Assembly (NCBI GenBank): GCA_037042185.1
Contig: JAXQJY010000026.1
Span: 1,612,001-1,676,000 of the forward strand
Length of the DNA: 64,000 nt
Reading direction: 5' to 3'
DNA from: Sordariomycetes sp. S80-01Y
Lineage: Eukaryota; Ascomycota; Sordariomycetes
The notes beneath the pieces are model-generated. The model ran no database searches, was not told where the DNA came from, and worked only from the letters and a program-made list of their open reading frames with translations. Positions 55,202 to 64,000 of the stretch are shown one piece after another; the stretch's first letter is position 1, and each line of letters begins with the position of its first letter. The position numbers and the translations under genes were made by a program.

Positions 55202-56823
55202 GAGGAGGATTCTCAGAGCTCCGTTCCTCCTATTTTCATGCTATCTCTTACTGCGTGAGTGCGTTCTTCAAACCTCGAATTCGTGTGCCGTTAGCCTGGT
55301 GAATTGACAAAACAATCCGGATTCTTAGCCTTCTCATTATTACTGAAACCGCGATGCCTCGTAACAGATCTGCAAAGCTCTATCGTTCCAGAGAATTGGC
55401 GACTACCGGGATTGATTTGAAACCAAGACCGTCACTTTGCTAGTGTTGCGGCACTCTCCTCAGCAAAATCTCAAACTTGGTAATGACGAGACTCAGCCTC
55501 AACAGCTGCGGGCGCAAAAGCATTGTCGAGAATACTTGGCATCAATTTAATCAATTCCTCTCGGCGGTTGTCCTTTTTCCCACCCCTATAGAGTAATCTT
55601 GGGAACTGAGTTTGTTGTCGCAAGACTGTTGTTGACTCTACGTACTAATAGACTAGTACAGTACTACCACCAGTATTCGTTAGTAGTAGTAGTTGGCGGA
55701 CCTGCTTCCGCTGCTCCAGGGCACATCCCACACAAGACCTTTTGTGAGATGAGATATTTATCTTTGAGGAACTGACAAAAGAGACCTCGGCACGTGATAT
55801 GCAAGGGAGACTAAGTATCTTTGGAAATGTGTACATCGTCAATGGGCCGTCTCTGGACGGGTTGGCCGGTGCAATTGATTTCTCGAGGTAAAGGGCAAAG
55901 TTCTAGACCGAAGCTCACTCATGTTAGCCTCTTCTTTCATACTGCCAACACTGGAAGACTGAGGATAGATGGTATGAATTGCTGCCTTTGGAAAGCTATC
56001 GTATATTGACCTTATGTAGTCTCGTGGTTGCTAAATTCTCATCATAGCACCAACACCAAACCTTCCGAGCAGCGCCGCATATGTCGGCGTCAGGCAAAGA
56101 TCGCTTGGGCGGCCTTCTGAGAATTGAGCGCGAATCGACCTTCTTGGAGTAACTTCATCAGGCATATGGCTAGCTCAGGAAAGAGAGAGTAGATGCGCGC
56201 GGCTATGGCAAATTCCATTTTAGAACATATGAGACCTAAGAGAAGACCCGAAGTCAGCACCAACATCCTGACCAGCATCCGGACCAACAGCATAACAAGG
56301 GCATGTCGGGTTTGATCCCGGAACCAACACCCAAAACAGCATCAGGACTAACAGTAGACAAAATCGCAGAACCAACAGGACAACAGATACCTATCATTAC
56401 CCGCTGGTCTCAAGATGATCTTGTAATATCGGATTGAGAAGTTGACATAGCTACAGCGGCTGATTCATTAAGCGCTTTCCACCCTATCTCTTCTTAGCCG
56501 CCGTACTCGTGCCGTGCTTTCGCACTCGACTTGCCATTTGGATGGCCAGGTGAAATCCTATAAGTACTAGTGAAGTTGATACAGATCTCCATGGAAGCTC
56601 TATTGTCTAAATATCTCCTTCTAACGAGCTCTGCCAACCTTTTCAATATCCTTCTCGCTATCCGCACGTCAGGATCGCATTTCGACCTGCCGCATTGCTC
56701 TTGCCGTTTGCCTTGGCCTTGGAAGCCAGTCCCCAATCTGCTGCCCCTTCCTGCATATTAACAACATTTCTCAACGTTCATCAACAGTCTTCGCCGTTCC
56801 TTTGAACACATTCAAGAGAGAAG
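55202..56823. other. 1.6 kb intergenic with repeat cluster A
   Basis: No gene seen. Contains the first cluster of the 12-nt repeat family at about 56256-56392 (listed separately). Confidence 0.5.
56256..56392 (+). repeat. 12-nt repeat cluster A (CAACATCCTGAC type)
   Basis: Consecutive 12-nt units CAACATCCTGAC, CAGCATCCGGAC and CAACAGCATAAC start the cluster. Looser units (GGAACCAACACC, AGAACCAACAGG) follow. The unit matches those of clusters C, D and E. Confidence 0.6.
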
Positions 56824-57795
56824 ATGTCCTCCTCAAGCAACATTGCGGCCAAGGATTACCAGCGCATGCGAGACGCCGTGGTGAAGCTTCTTGTTATCGA
56901 GGTTCTAAAGCCTTCCAGAATGCAGCCGGCCAATCCAGCCCTCGCAAAACTAGGCAAAAAGAAGAACCATTGGGTTTTCCGCTTGGTACTGGACAAGTCA
57001 ATTCTTTACAAGGTCAATGGCAAGGCCAAGACGTGTTTGAGCGTTCGAGCTTCGGTTGAGCCTAGCGAAAAGAATGTCCGGTGCGACGCCATCACATTGA
57101 GACCTATGGCCAATGCATACGAACTTACAAGAAGCGCCTTTACTCACTTCTACTTCGATATCAGGGGGAAGAATTTCAGGGTGCAGGATTTCTTGAAAGC
57201 TGCAGACATCATGCTGCCGTTCGCGTACAAGACAGTGGCGCAGACGATTGTGCCCGCGAAGCCTAAGGACAAGGGCAAGTCCAGGGAAAGGCAGGATCGT
57301 GGAGAAGTCGAGAGTCATCTGAATGGGTGCCGAGACTTTACGTCAGTAATACCACAGCCTACCTTGCCTTACGACAAAATGCAACGGGAAGTTCAATACT
57401 GGCATTATGTGCTTAGAACTCAGTGGTTTATCGAGTGCTACCGAACTGGCCTTGTAACCTGGCACGATCAAGACTTTCGGCCGTTCCATACGATCATCGG
57501 ACTACGCTATGGAGAAGAAGCCACGCACGATTGCCCCATCGCTGAGGCCGTTTTTGCCCGCTACGACCGAAAGCGAGAATGTGTGGTTGAGTGTTACGAT
57601 GAGAACTGGAACGTACGTCTAACAAAGGTCGCGTTGCCTTATCGCGAGGCAGGGACTAGGTCCGTTCCTGTGTACCAACAATATGACTATGAAGAGCTCA
57701 GACGGTCTGCGGCAGCCAGACTTGAGGCTAGCTCCAGTTCGCGCATCGATCTGAACAACGTCAATGTGCGATACAATGATTATGGTCACCGCTGA
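56824..57795 (+). CDS. Hypothetical fungal protein, N-terminal half DUF7770-like
   Basis: Single-exon, 323 aa, starting MSSSSNIAAKDYQRM. I do not recognise a function. The N-terminal ~175 residues follow the pattern of a mould-specific domain that I know as DUF7770: KKNHWVFRLVLDKS near residue 45, a set of strands, then FRVQDFLKAADIMLPFAY, and ending at HLNGCRDFT with the Gly-Cys-Arg motif. A Lys/Arg-rich linker (KPKDKGKSRERQDRGE) sits just before that motif. The C-terminal half (YDKMQREVQYWHYVLRTQWF and onward) is aromatic-rich and unknown, and the end is low-complexity. No signal peptide or membrane helix is seen. It lies between repeat clusters A and B. The DUF assignment is tentative. Confidence 0.65.
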   Translation: MSSSSNIAAKDYQRMRDAVVKLLVIEVLKPSRMQPANPALAKLGKKKNHWVFRLVLDKSILYKVNGKAKTCLSVRASVEPSEKNVRCDAITLRPMANAYELTRSAFTHFYFDIRGKNFRVQDFLKAADIMLPFAYKTVAQTIVPAKPKDKGKSRERQDRGEVESHLNGCRDFTSVIPQPTLPYDKMQREVQYWHYVLRTQWFIECYRTGLVTWHDQDFRPFHTIIGLRYGEEATHDCPIAEAVFARYDRKRECVVECYDENWNVRLTKVALPYREAGTRSVPVYQQYDYEELRRSAAARLEASSSSRIDLNNVNVRYNDYGHR

Positions 57796-58212
57796 TTGTT
57801 AAGGGCGGCATGTATATTGGATGGGCGGCCTGTAGGTTCCATCATGGTCCGCAACGAGATGGCAAATCTTGGCAAAGAGGGAACACGGGCTTGGGATTAC
57901 GAGTGACGGGAAGGATCTTGGGACACTGGCTAGACAGTTGAAAATGCTAGCTCTATTTATTGCACTATCCCCACAATGAATATCCGCTTCCCATGTCATG
58001 ATGACATGTCATTCATCGCTTCCGCGTCGAGACTATTGCTAAAGGTCTAGCATGTCGTTACGAGCATGGAACTGAGGCGGAACCCTTGAGCACACACATT
58101 GAAAGCCGTTCTTTGTCTTCGTCTTCATCGGACAATAAACTCTATGCAACGGATATAAATATTGACTAATGTAAGCAGAAACGATGGGCCTACCTGTTTT
58201 CAGATTAACGAC

Positions 58213-58258
58213 ATTGGTGAGAATATTACATTGGAATGTTGATAAAGTGTTAGCAAGC
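58213..58258 (-). repeat. Repeat cluster B
   Basis: A 27-nt core at 58231-58257 matches 24 of 27 positions of a core at 60684-60710 in cluster E, in the same orientation. The three differences are all C/T or G/A transitions, with T or A in this copy. It reads in the TGTTG orientation on the plus strand. Confidence 0.6.
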
Positions 58259-59092
58259 GCACTTGTCGCAAAAGGATGCATGGGAACTGATATCGTGGTC
58301 AAATCCTTCACTTTCCGCCGTTTAGCTTGACAAGATGACAACTCTGGGCACACTAGGATATCGGTCTCAATTTTGACATATTTCATTCCCTATTTCTTCA
58401 AGCTTAATTAACACCAGCCAAATGTTGGCCGGCATTTTCAATCCGACGGTCCAGCCTCTATGTTTCGTTTTAGTCAAGCCTGGTGATCCGAGTAGTACCA
58501 TGGCACTGCCGCCGAACTCCTAGCTCAGCGGGCGCGAAAGCTATTGTAACGTTGTGTTTGACTGCCTCATATCTGAAAGACCGTATAAGAGCAGCTCGGA
58601 AGTCTTTTAGCAGTATTGAACTAAACTGGAAGCCCCTGAGCCGTTGGTTTCATGCTCGGCTAGATGTGTGAGCATGTCGCGCTCGAGCCTTCGGCCCGGA
58701 GGGCCCCTTATAGCTGTTTCTAGAAATGAAGCTGGAGTCTAAACACTTCGTGACTGTTCCATATTATAATCACGTTTCTTTGGCGAAATGTTGCAGCGAT
58801 CGATATTTTAAACCCTCGATTAGCTTCGAAAGGACGTTAGGGCGGTGAATAGGATATATGGAAAAGTCGCTTCCACCCTTCTAGGTTGTGAAGTGTGAGC
58901 TTACGCACCCTCCAGAAGGGTATTCAAGTTGCCAAAAAGATTTATGAGACTGGAAATTCAACTCTTTCGCCGTGTGAGAGAACATCACATGGGTCCTTAA
59001 TCTCTTTTCCCGGGTCTGGAAGTTTGACGCCGTCCTTGTCCTTCTCTCATGAGATCTGCCCGCAGTAACTCAGCCCGCAAGACTTTGCCTAT

Positions 59093-59178
59093 TCCAATGT
59101 TAATAGAATATTGTAGAGTGTTGGCAGGAGTTGGTAAAACCGTTGGTAAAACCATTGGTAAAAGTCTTGTTAATCTAA
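59093..59178 (-). repeat. 12-nt repeat cluster C (GTTGGTAAAACC type)
   Basis: GTTGGTAAAACC is present twice in tandem (59131-59142, 59143-59154) and then as ATTGGTAAAAGT. Its reverse complement, CAACGGTTTTAC, matches the units of clusters D and A. The segment before it (AGTGTTGGCAGGAG) matches cluster E. Confidence 0.7.
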
Positions 59179-59575
59179 TCACAGGCAAGCCCATTATTAC
59201 TGCTCACGGTTATAGTTAAGCAGCAGATGCTCTGGCTTCTACCACAAAAGCTTCAATCAACATGAGCGCAGCAGACAACGCCGTGCTTGAAGAGCTTCGA
59301 GTGCGGTAAGTCGAGTATTGCAATGGCCCTGGAGATAAGATGGCGTCTAGTGACAGAGTTGAGGTCAAAACGTACGCCAAATTAGTGGAAAGCACTAAAA
59401 GTAGTTGCAGTTCCCGACTGCCAGCAGCTGTGCCGGCAGTTTTTATGCCGCCTTGTGATCGGTGGGTAAAGCTCCCAGCGCTCTTTCACTTCTCGCTGCT
59501 TTCTTGAAACTGAACTTCTTCTCGAATTGCAAATATCAAAACACATCTTCAGAAACCAAATCCATCGCCCGTAAG

Positions 59576-60013
59576 ATGTTTGCTCCGCAGCAGAACCCCG
59601 ACGCCGGTGACCAGCACGTTGACGCCGCTGCTGAAGACGCGTTCGAAGCAAGAAACAACGAGCAGAATCAACAGAACCCGCAGAACCAGCCGAACCGCCA
59701 GCAGCAGCAGCACTATGATGTTCTCCAGCCACCCCAGTACCTGCATTTTCAGCTTCAGCAGCAGTCTCAGGGCCTCATGCTGTCTAAAGGCCAAGTAATC
59801 AACATCAACCTGGGACTGGGGCCTCCCTTCCTGCACACCCCTGAGCAGTTCACTTCTTACCGGACCAAGATCCTTGCCTGGGCCAGGCACCGCGGCATCC
59901 ACGGAGCCTTCTTCATTTGGAGCCCGTTCTACGAGTGGGCCGCTAACGCGCTGATTTTCAACTCGCTGTCCCACCCAATCCTGGTTGCCCTGGAGCAGGC
60001 GGGCGGCGACTAG
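59576..60013 (+). CDS. Orphan Q/N-rich ORF, possibly a Gag-like fossil
   Basis: A 145-codon frame starting MFAPQQNPDAGD. The first ~70 residues are Gln/Asn-rich low complexity (NQQNPQNQPNRQQQQH). The rest (LLSKGQ-like start, then HTPEQFTSYRTKILAWARHR and an alternating Trp/aromatic helical pattern) is loosely like the Gag helices of fungal LTR elements. The likeness is weak and no polymerase or integrase region lies nearby. If it is of that origin it is an incomplete, old and broken copy. If not, it is an orphan fungal gene. It sits between repeat clusters C and D. No function is proposed. Confidence 0.35.
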   Translation: MFAPQQNPDAGDQHVDAAAEDAFEARNNEQNQQNPQNQPNRQQQQHYDVLQPPQYLHFQLQQQSQGLMLSKGQVININLGLGPPFLHTPEQFTSYRTKILAWARHRGIHGAFFIWSPFYEWAANALIFNSLSHPILVALEQAGGD

Positions 60014-60330
60014 CATTCGCCAGCCCACCTCAACTGGCAGGTTCTGGCTTCCCTCATGGATACGAGCAGCGCTCGCTCCAAGAACATGGATTTCCGTAAG
60101 TACGTACATTCCTTCTTCGTCTTATTTCTTCTCTTTGTCCATTGCTAACCGGACCCTAGTTCGCGTGTCGCTTGGCATGACCGTCTCGAATGACTACTAA
60201 GCAACACCTCCGAGCAATTTCGACTAAGTGGCGGTGCTAGGCGTGGAGGACCCAATGAAGATAGTATAGCCAACTGAGATAGCAATATATGTAGCTATCG
60301 AGTTCTCACCAATATTCCGTCCGATACGTG

Positions 60331-60452
60331 CACAACATTCTAGCAACATTCTGACCAGTATTCTAACAATGCTCTGACCAACATTCTTGCTAAAATTTAA
60401 TCAACATTGTTACCAGTATTTTAACAACGATCTTACCAATCATATTTAGCAT
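60331..60452 (+). repeat. 12-nt repeat cluster D (CAACATTCTGAC type)
   Basis: An array of about nine units alternating between 11 and 12 nt: CAACATTCTGAC, CAGTATTCTAA, CAATGCTCTGAC, CAACATTCTTGC, a longer link, CAACATTGTTAC, CAGTATTTTAA, CAACGATCTTAC. It is the clearest array of the family in this window. Confidence 0.75.
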
Positions 60453-60635
60453 TTTCACATCATAATGTTCGAGAAGTCCTCGTCAACACGCTCATTGCCG
60501 CCGCTTGTCTGCGGCTACGCCTTTCCAGACCCCACGAGGCAAGCAAGCGTTATGAAGTTGGCGCTTTTGATCGCGGAAGGAAATTCTCGTGTCCATAAGG
60601 TCCAGCAGCCGATAGCTCAATCTGGCTAAGAACGC

Positions 60636-60770
60636 TTTTAGAATGTTGGTAAATTGTTAGCACAAATGTTCGTAAGACAGTTGTTGGAACGTTGATGAAG
60701 TGTTGGCAAGAGTGTTGTTCGTGGGACTGTATTGAGAATGCCTATAAAATGTTGATGCGTGATCAATACC
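60636..60770 (-). repeat. 12-nt repeat cluster E (reverse orientation)
   Basis: On the minus strand the units read CAACACTCTTGC, CAACACTTCAT, CAACTGTCTTAC and GAACATTTGTGC. It is inverted relative to cluster D and ends close to the 3' end of the kinase gene. The core 60684-60710 matches cluster B. Confidence 0.7.
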
Positions 60771-60779
60771 CAGGACTAC

Positions 60780-61813
60780 CTAAAAGCCTTCACCCTCCCT
60801 CTTCCTTAAGAGACTACTGAGCGCTTGAATGTTGTCCTTGTTTGGCGGTTCAGTCAACAGTGCTTCGACTGCATCTCCGAGACAACGGTAGAAGGGACCA
60901 TCTTGGTAGCTGCGAGAGATAACTTCCCACAAGAAGAAACTGCGAGGAAGCCAGTTTGTGCTCCCGAAATCGATGAGTGTCAGGGTACTGTGCGGATCCT
61001 TCTCATCTTCGAGTATGAAGTTTCCTTTGTTAAAATCTCCGTAGCATAGACTAAGTGGCTCGTTGGAAAAGTCAATTTGGGCAGAATACTCCTGATCGCA
61101 TGAGATGGTCAGCTGCTTCGGAGAAAAGTCGAGGTTCACATACCTTTATCTGTTCGTTGATGTACTCTTGCAGCTCGTCAAGTGTGTCGAAGCTTCTGGG
61201 GGCTTCGAATTCGTATCTTCCCCATACAAGGCATGACATTGTTTGGCCGTCCATGCGTCCCGGTTTCGACCCTTGCGGTGCCTTCACCGTCGACAGGGCG
61301 ACAAGTATCTTCGCTATCCTCGACGCAAGTATGTCCCGAAACCCTGGATCTTGTTTAGCCATGGTTATGTCGTGTAACCTCGTTCCCTTGACGTAATCCA
61401 TAACAATAAGACCCCATGGAGCGTCTTCCAAGCGAGCCTCAGAGAAATCCCCACCCGTCTTGTCGGGCAATTGCTGCGTTGGCGTTAGCAAAAAGTAGCA
61501 CTGGAGGCTGAAGCGCGACACTCCGATGCCAAATGCGGTCACTAACGTAGACGCGGTGAACCTTCGGGATGCAACAGTTCTCTTGAGGTGGGAGGTGATG
61601 ATACACAAAAGATTGCATTTCTGACTCGCCGACCATGCTGGACACGTCGACGTCGAATTTCACCCAAAGCGTGGGTGCATCTGGAGGGAAAAGGAAGCCA
61701 TTCTCGGGCGTCTTAACGAAATCAAACCCGGGTTCCTGTCTGCGTGCAAGATGGGCAAAGAAGGCAGCAACTATGCCGTCGAAGTCATCGGCTGGGTCGT
61801 AGCTGGATGCCAT
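60780..61813 (-). CDS. APH-family (aminoglycoside-phosphotransferase-like) kinase
   Basis: Three exons on the minus strand: 61813-61547, 61473-61144 and 61091-60780; all junctions phase 0; 302 aa. The introns are 73 nt (GTTAGT donor, GCTAAC branch, GCAG acceptor) and 52 nt (GTATGT, AGCTGAC, TCAG). N-lobe: TLWVKFDVDVSSMVGESEMQ with the ATP-site Lys and helix Glu, then IPKVHRVY. Hinge: WGLIVMDYVKGTRL. Catalytic loop LCYGDFNKGNFIL and metal-binding LIDFGSTNW. In most APH kinases the loop reads HGDxxxxN; here Tyr replaces His while Asp and Asn are kept, so activity may persist but is not assured. Fungal members of this family are numerous, and their natural substrates are unknown. It lies beside repeat cluster E. 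Confidence 0.82.
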
Positions 61814-62235
61814 CGTATGTCTTCTGATTGAAATGGGAATGTGTGGTGGAAGGCAGAAGATCGAGAGGCTAGAAAGATCAGGTCGACATTGTTAACGAGT
61901 GTTGGTCGGTAACCGCCAGGCCCGATTCTGGGTCGCACAGTGTTCACGGCGGCAAAGCAAACAGTAAGGGCGCTTAGCACATGAGATGGAAGCAAGAAGC
62001 GGACATCTCCCGGAAACTTCCAATGACAACGTGAGACAAGTGCAAATAAGCAAATGAGGATATCCACGAAGTCTTGAGCTGGGGGGGGGGATGCACAGGA
62101 TCCGAATAAGGTATGCAGATAATTGGAGGGTGCAGGGTAAGCAGCCACGACGCGGCAGATTCAGGATGCGATTCCTCGGGACTACATCATCGACTTCCCT
62201 GATCCGCCAGCTTCAGCATCATCGCTACCGTCAAG
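61814..62235. promoter_or_regulatory. Divergent promoter, APH kinase / palmitoyl-protein thioesterase
   Basis: About 420 nt between divergent start codons; both promoters must lie here. Includes a run of 10 G at 62081-62090. The minus-strand frame over it (61771-62148) has no motif. Confidence 0.5.
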
Positions 62236-63231
62236 ATGCTGCCCAAAGCGACCCTTCTTCCATTAGTACTTTTCACCTCTAGCGTCTGCGCGTCCTCCAA
62301 CGATGATAGCGACGACACACCCCTGCCTCTCGTCATCTGGCATGGCCTAGGCGACACCTTCAACGGCGAGGGCATGCAGCAAGTCGGCGAGCTCGCAGAG
62401 TCCATCAACCCCGGCACCTTTGTCTACACAATCTCCCTCGGCGACAACGACGCCAGCGCCGACCGCTCCGCGACCTTCTTCGGAAACGTCACCACGCAGC
62501 TCGAGACCGTATGCGAGGCGCTGGCCGAACACCCCATCCTGTCCACCGCGCCCGCCATCGACGCCCTCGGCTTCTCGCAGGGCGGGCAGTTCCTCCGAGG
62601 ATATGTCGAGCGCTGCAACAACCCGCCAGTGCGCAGCCTCGTGACGTACGGCAGCCAGCACAACGGCATCGTCGAGTTCAAGGCCTGCGGCAGCACCGAC
62701 TGGCTGTGCAAGGGCGCCATGGCCCTGCTGAGGTTCAACACGTTTTCCACCTTTGTGCAGAGCCGCCTCGTCCCGGCGCAGTACTATCGCGACCCTGCTC
62801 AGTACGAGCAATACCTCGAAGGGTCCAACTTCCTCGCCGACATCAACAACGAGCGCGAGGAAAAGAACCCGCAGTACGCTGAGAACATGGCCAAGCTGAG
62901 CAACTTTGTCATGTGGATGTTTGAGGAAGACACCACCGTCGTGCCTCGGGAGACGAGCTGGTTCTTTGAGGTTAACGGCACCGAGAAGACGCCGTTGCAG
63001 ATGAGGCCGATGTACGACGAAGATTGGCTGGGGCTGAGAAGGTTGGACGAGAAGGGAGGGCTGAGGTTTAGAGTGTTGGAGGGAGATCACATGCAGTTGA
63101 CCGAGCAGAGCTTAAACGAGACAATGACGGACTTTTACGGTCCTTTCACAAGGAAGTTCAAGAAGGAGAACGGCAATGGGGTCTGGGACGATGCGCTCGA
63201 CATCGTAGACGAGCTACTCAATGAGCTATAA
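62236..63231 (+). CDS. PPT1: Palmitoyl-protein thioesterase
   Basis: Single-exon, 331 aa. A signal peptide (MLPKATLLPLVLFTSSVCAS) leads into PLVIWHGLGDTF, the family's opening motif. Catalytic triad: Ser in ALGFSQGGQFLRGY, Asp in EEDTTVVPRETSWF, His in LEGDHMQLTEQ. Other family marks are VTYGSQHNGI and the paired Cys around FKACGSTDWLCKGAM. The enzyme removes palmitate from cysteine residues of proteins in the lysosome-like vacuole; the human orthologue is PPT1. Length and motif spacing match the family, and several N-x-S/T sites fit a secreted or vacuolar glycoprotein. It shares a short promoter with the APH kinase gene. Confidence 0.95.
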   Translation: MLPKATLLPLVLFTSSVCASSNDDSDDTPLPLVIWHGLGDTFNGEGMQQVGELAESINPGTFVYTISLGDNDASADRSATFFGNVTTQLETVCEALAEHPILSTAPAIDALGFSQGGQFLRGYVERCNNPPVRSLVTYGSQHNGIVEFKACGSTDWLCKGAMALLRFNTFSTFVQSRLVPAQYYRDPAQYEQYLEGSNFLADINNEREEKNPQYAENMAKLSNFVMWMFEEDTTVVPRETSWFFEVNGTEKTPLQMRPMYDEDWLGLRRLDEKGGLRFRVLEGDHMQLTEQSLNETMTDFYGPFTRKFKKENGNGVWDDALDIVDELLNEL

Positions 63232-63390
63232 ACTACTCGGAATGGAATGTATACGATAGACCGAGAGAATTGGCGTTCTGGAGTTGATAGGTTGAATGTG
63301 GAATCAGCAGTATATTTATGATGAACATTGCCACCCATATTTTGCAACGCCTAGAACGCCTGATGCCTGCGTAATAAGTCTGGTATACAC

Positions 63391-64000
63391 TCACGCCTCT
63401 AGCGACTTGCGCGCCTTGGCCTTCTGCTTCTTCAGAGTTGCCTTGCGCTCGGCGATCTGCTCGTCCAAAGCATCGTCGTCTGCGGTTGGCAGCTCCTCCT
63501 GCTTCTTGGACGACCGCTTCTTCTTGGGCTTGGGCTCCTCCTCCTCCACCTCAGCCTCCTCCGCGATGGACTTCCTCTTCTTGCCCACGTTGGCCTTCTC
63601 CTTCTTCGCCGCGGCGGCTTCGTTGGAGATGACGTCCTGCTCGTCCACCCACAGCTCATCGGTCATCCAGATGGGCAGGGCGGCGGACTCGGGGCCCTTG
63701 ATGTGGATGCTCCGAACGTTGTTCCACTTCTGGGGCACCCAACGCTCGACCAGTGTATCCGCGACGGCGTTGACGTTGTTGGCGATCTGCTCGGCGGTCC
63801 AGCCGGAGTAGCCGACCTTGACGGCGGTGTTTGTCGAGGGCGAGAGGTTGACCAGAGCCGAACCGACTGCTTTCTCGACCTCACTTGCAATCTGTTGGGG
63901 AGTCGCAGCATGCACCTCACCCTCCGTCTTGCCCTTGCTCTTCTTCTTGTTGCCCTCCTTCACCTTCTTAGGCGCCAGGACAACAGGGATCGGTCGCTTC
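63391..64000 (-). CDS. Ribosomal L1-domain nucleolar protein (Cic1/Utp30-like), 3' part
   Basis: The minus-strand frame enters from beyond 64000 (KRPIPVVLAPKKV) and ends with TGA at 63391-63393, so only the C-terminal ~200 residues are visible. The part after the linker (TPQQIASEVEKAVGSALVNL, then VGYSGWTAEQIANNVNAVAD and WNNVRSIHIKGPES) is the second half of a ribosomal protein L1-like fold. A long Lys/Glu-rich tail with nuclear-localisation clusters (KKRKS, PKKKRSSKK) follows. This arrangement fits the Cic1/Utp30/RSL1D1 group, which acts in nucleolar ribosome assembly. Which of these it is cannot be settled without the 5' part. Confidence 0.85.
   Translation of the reverse strand, partial: KRPIPVVLAPKKVKEGNKKKSKGKTEGEVHAATPQQIASEVEKAVGSALVNLSPSTNTAVKVGYSGWTAEQIANNVNAVADTLVERWVPQKWNNVRSIHIKGPESAALPIWMTDELWVDEQDVISNEAAAAKKEKANVGKKRKSIAEEAEVEEEEPKPKKKRSSKKQEELPTADDDALDEQIAERKATLKKQKAKARKSLEA

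Larger units (their letters stand above)
57796..59575. other. 1.8 kb intergenic with repeat clusters B and C
   Basis: No supportable gene. Holds repeat clusters B (58213-58258) and C (59093-59178). A fairly A/T-rich stretch from 58.0 to 59.3 kb may be the remains of an old mobile element; no family could be named. Confidence 0.45.
60014..60779. other. 0.8 kb intergenic with repeat clusters D and E
   Basis: Holds repeat clusters D and E in opposite orientation about 190 nt apart. Apart from these and the ends of the flanking genes, no feature was recognised. Confidence 0.5.

Noticed and set aside
56300-56325. Possible tRNA T-arm (GGGTTTGATCCC)
   Set aside because: Lies inside the repeat cluster; no cloverleaf can be drawn.
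56256-60770. CRISPR-like array
   Set aside because: Units are ~12 nt, degenerate and contiguous without spacers, and the genome is eukaryotic.
61771-62148. 125-codon minus-strand open frame
   Set aside because: Overlaps the kinase start and the short divergent promoter; no motif.
62347-63090. 247-codon minus-strand open frame
   Set aside because: Antisense of the palmitoyl-protein thioesterase.

Overview
This window looks like nuclear DNA of a filamentous ascomycete (Pezizomycotina, most likely a Sordariomycete). The genes are eukaryotic. Most have one to three short introns of about 48-125 nt, with GT..AG ends and CTAAC/CTGAC-type branch sites. The protein families are typical of moulds: a HOS3-type histone deacetylase, a fungal bZIP, a Zn(II)2Cys6 regulator, an FAD-linked oxidoreductase, a DUF2235 hydrolase and an APH-type kinase. 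I found no tRNA, rRNA or CRISPR. I saw no intact transposon.

Layout. 1-14.3 kb is gene-dense: the 3' part of an FAD-linked (PCMH-type) oxidoreductase, a DUF2235 protein, a peroxisomal enoyl-CoA hydratase-like protein, an RBM25-like splicing factor divergent from a HOS3-like deacetylase, and histidinol-phosphatase. 14.3-18 kb has no convincing gene. 18-22.8 kb is a full-size ABCA transporter. After a 2.6 kb divergent gap come a multi-span membrane protein and an unresolved hypothetical gene. 28.6-39.7 kb is an 11 kb stretch without a supportable gene, directly upstream of a bZIP factor.

43.6-46.4 kb holds a stand-alone thioesterase tail-to-tail with a Zn(II)2Cys6 regulator. Then come a HAD-type dehalogenase, a 2OG-Fe(II) dioxygenase with a mitochondrial-looking leader and four copies of a 14-nt dyad in its promoter, and a class II aldolase/adducin protein. 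56-61 kb is a more accessory-looking block: a DUF7770-like hypothetical gene, an orphan Q/N-rich ORF and an APH-family kinase, interspersed with five clusters of a degenerate 12-nt repeat in both orientations. The window ends with palmitoyl-protein thioesterase and the 3' part of a ribosomal-L1-domain nucleolar protein.

How genes fit together. Most neighbours are unrelated housekeeping or regulatory genes, as is usual in fungi. The only suggestive pairs are the thioesterase with its adjacent Zn cluster regulator, and RBM25 with HOS3, which share one promoter carrying a perfect 12-nt CACGTG palindrome. Exon limits were worked out by eye from splice signals and reading phase. Family names rest on recognised motifs, not on searches.
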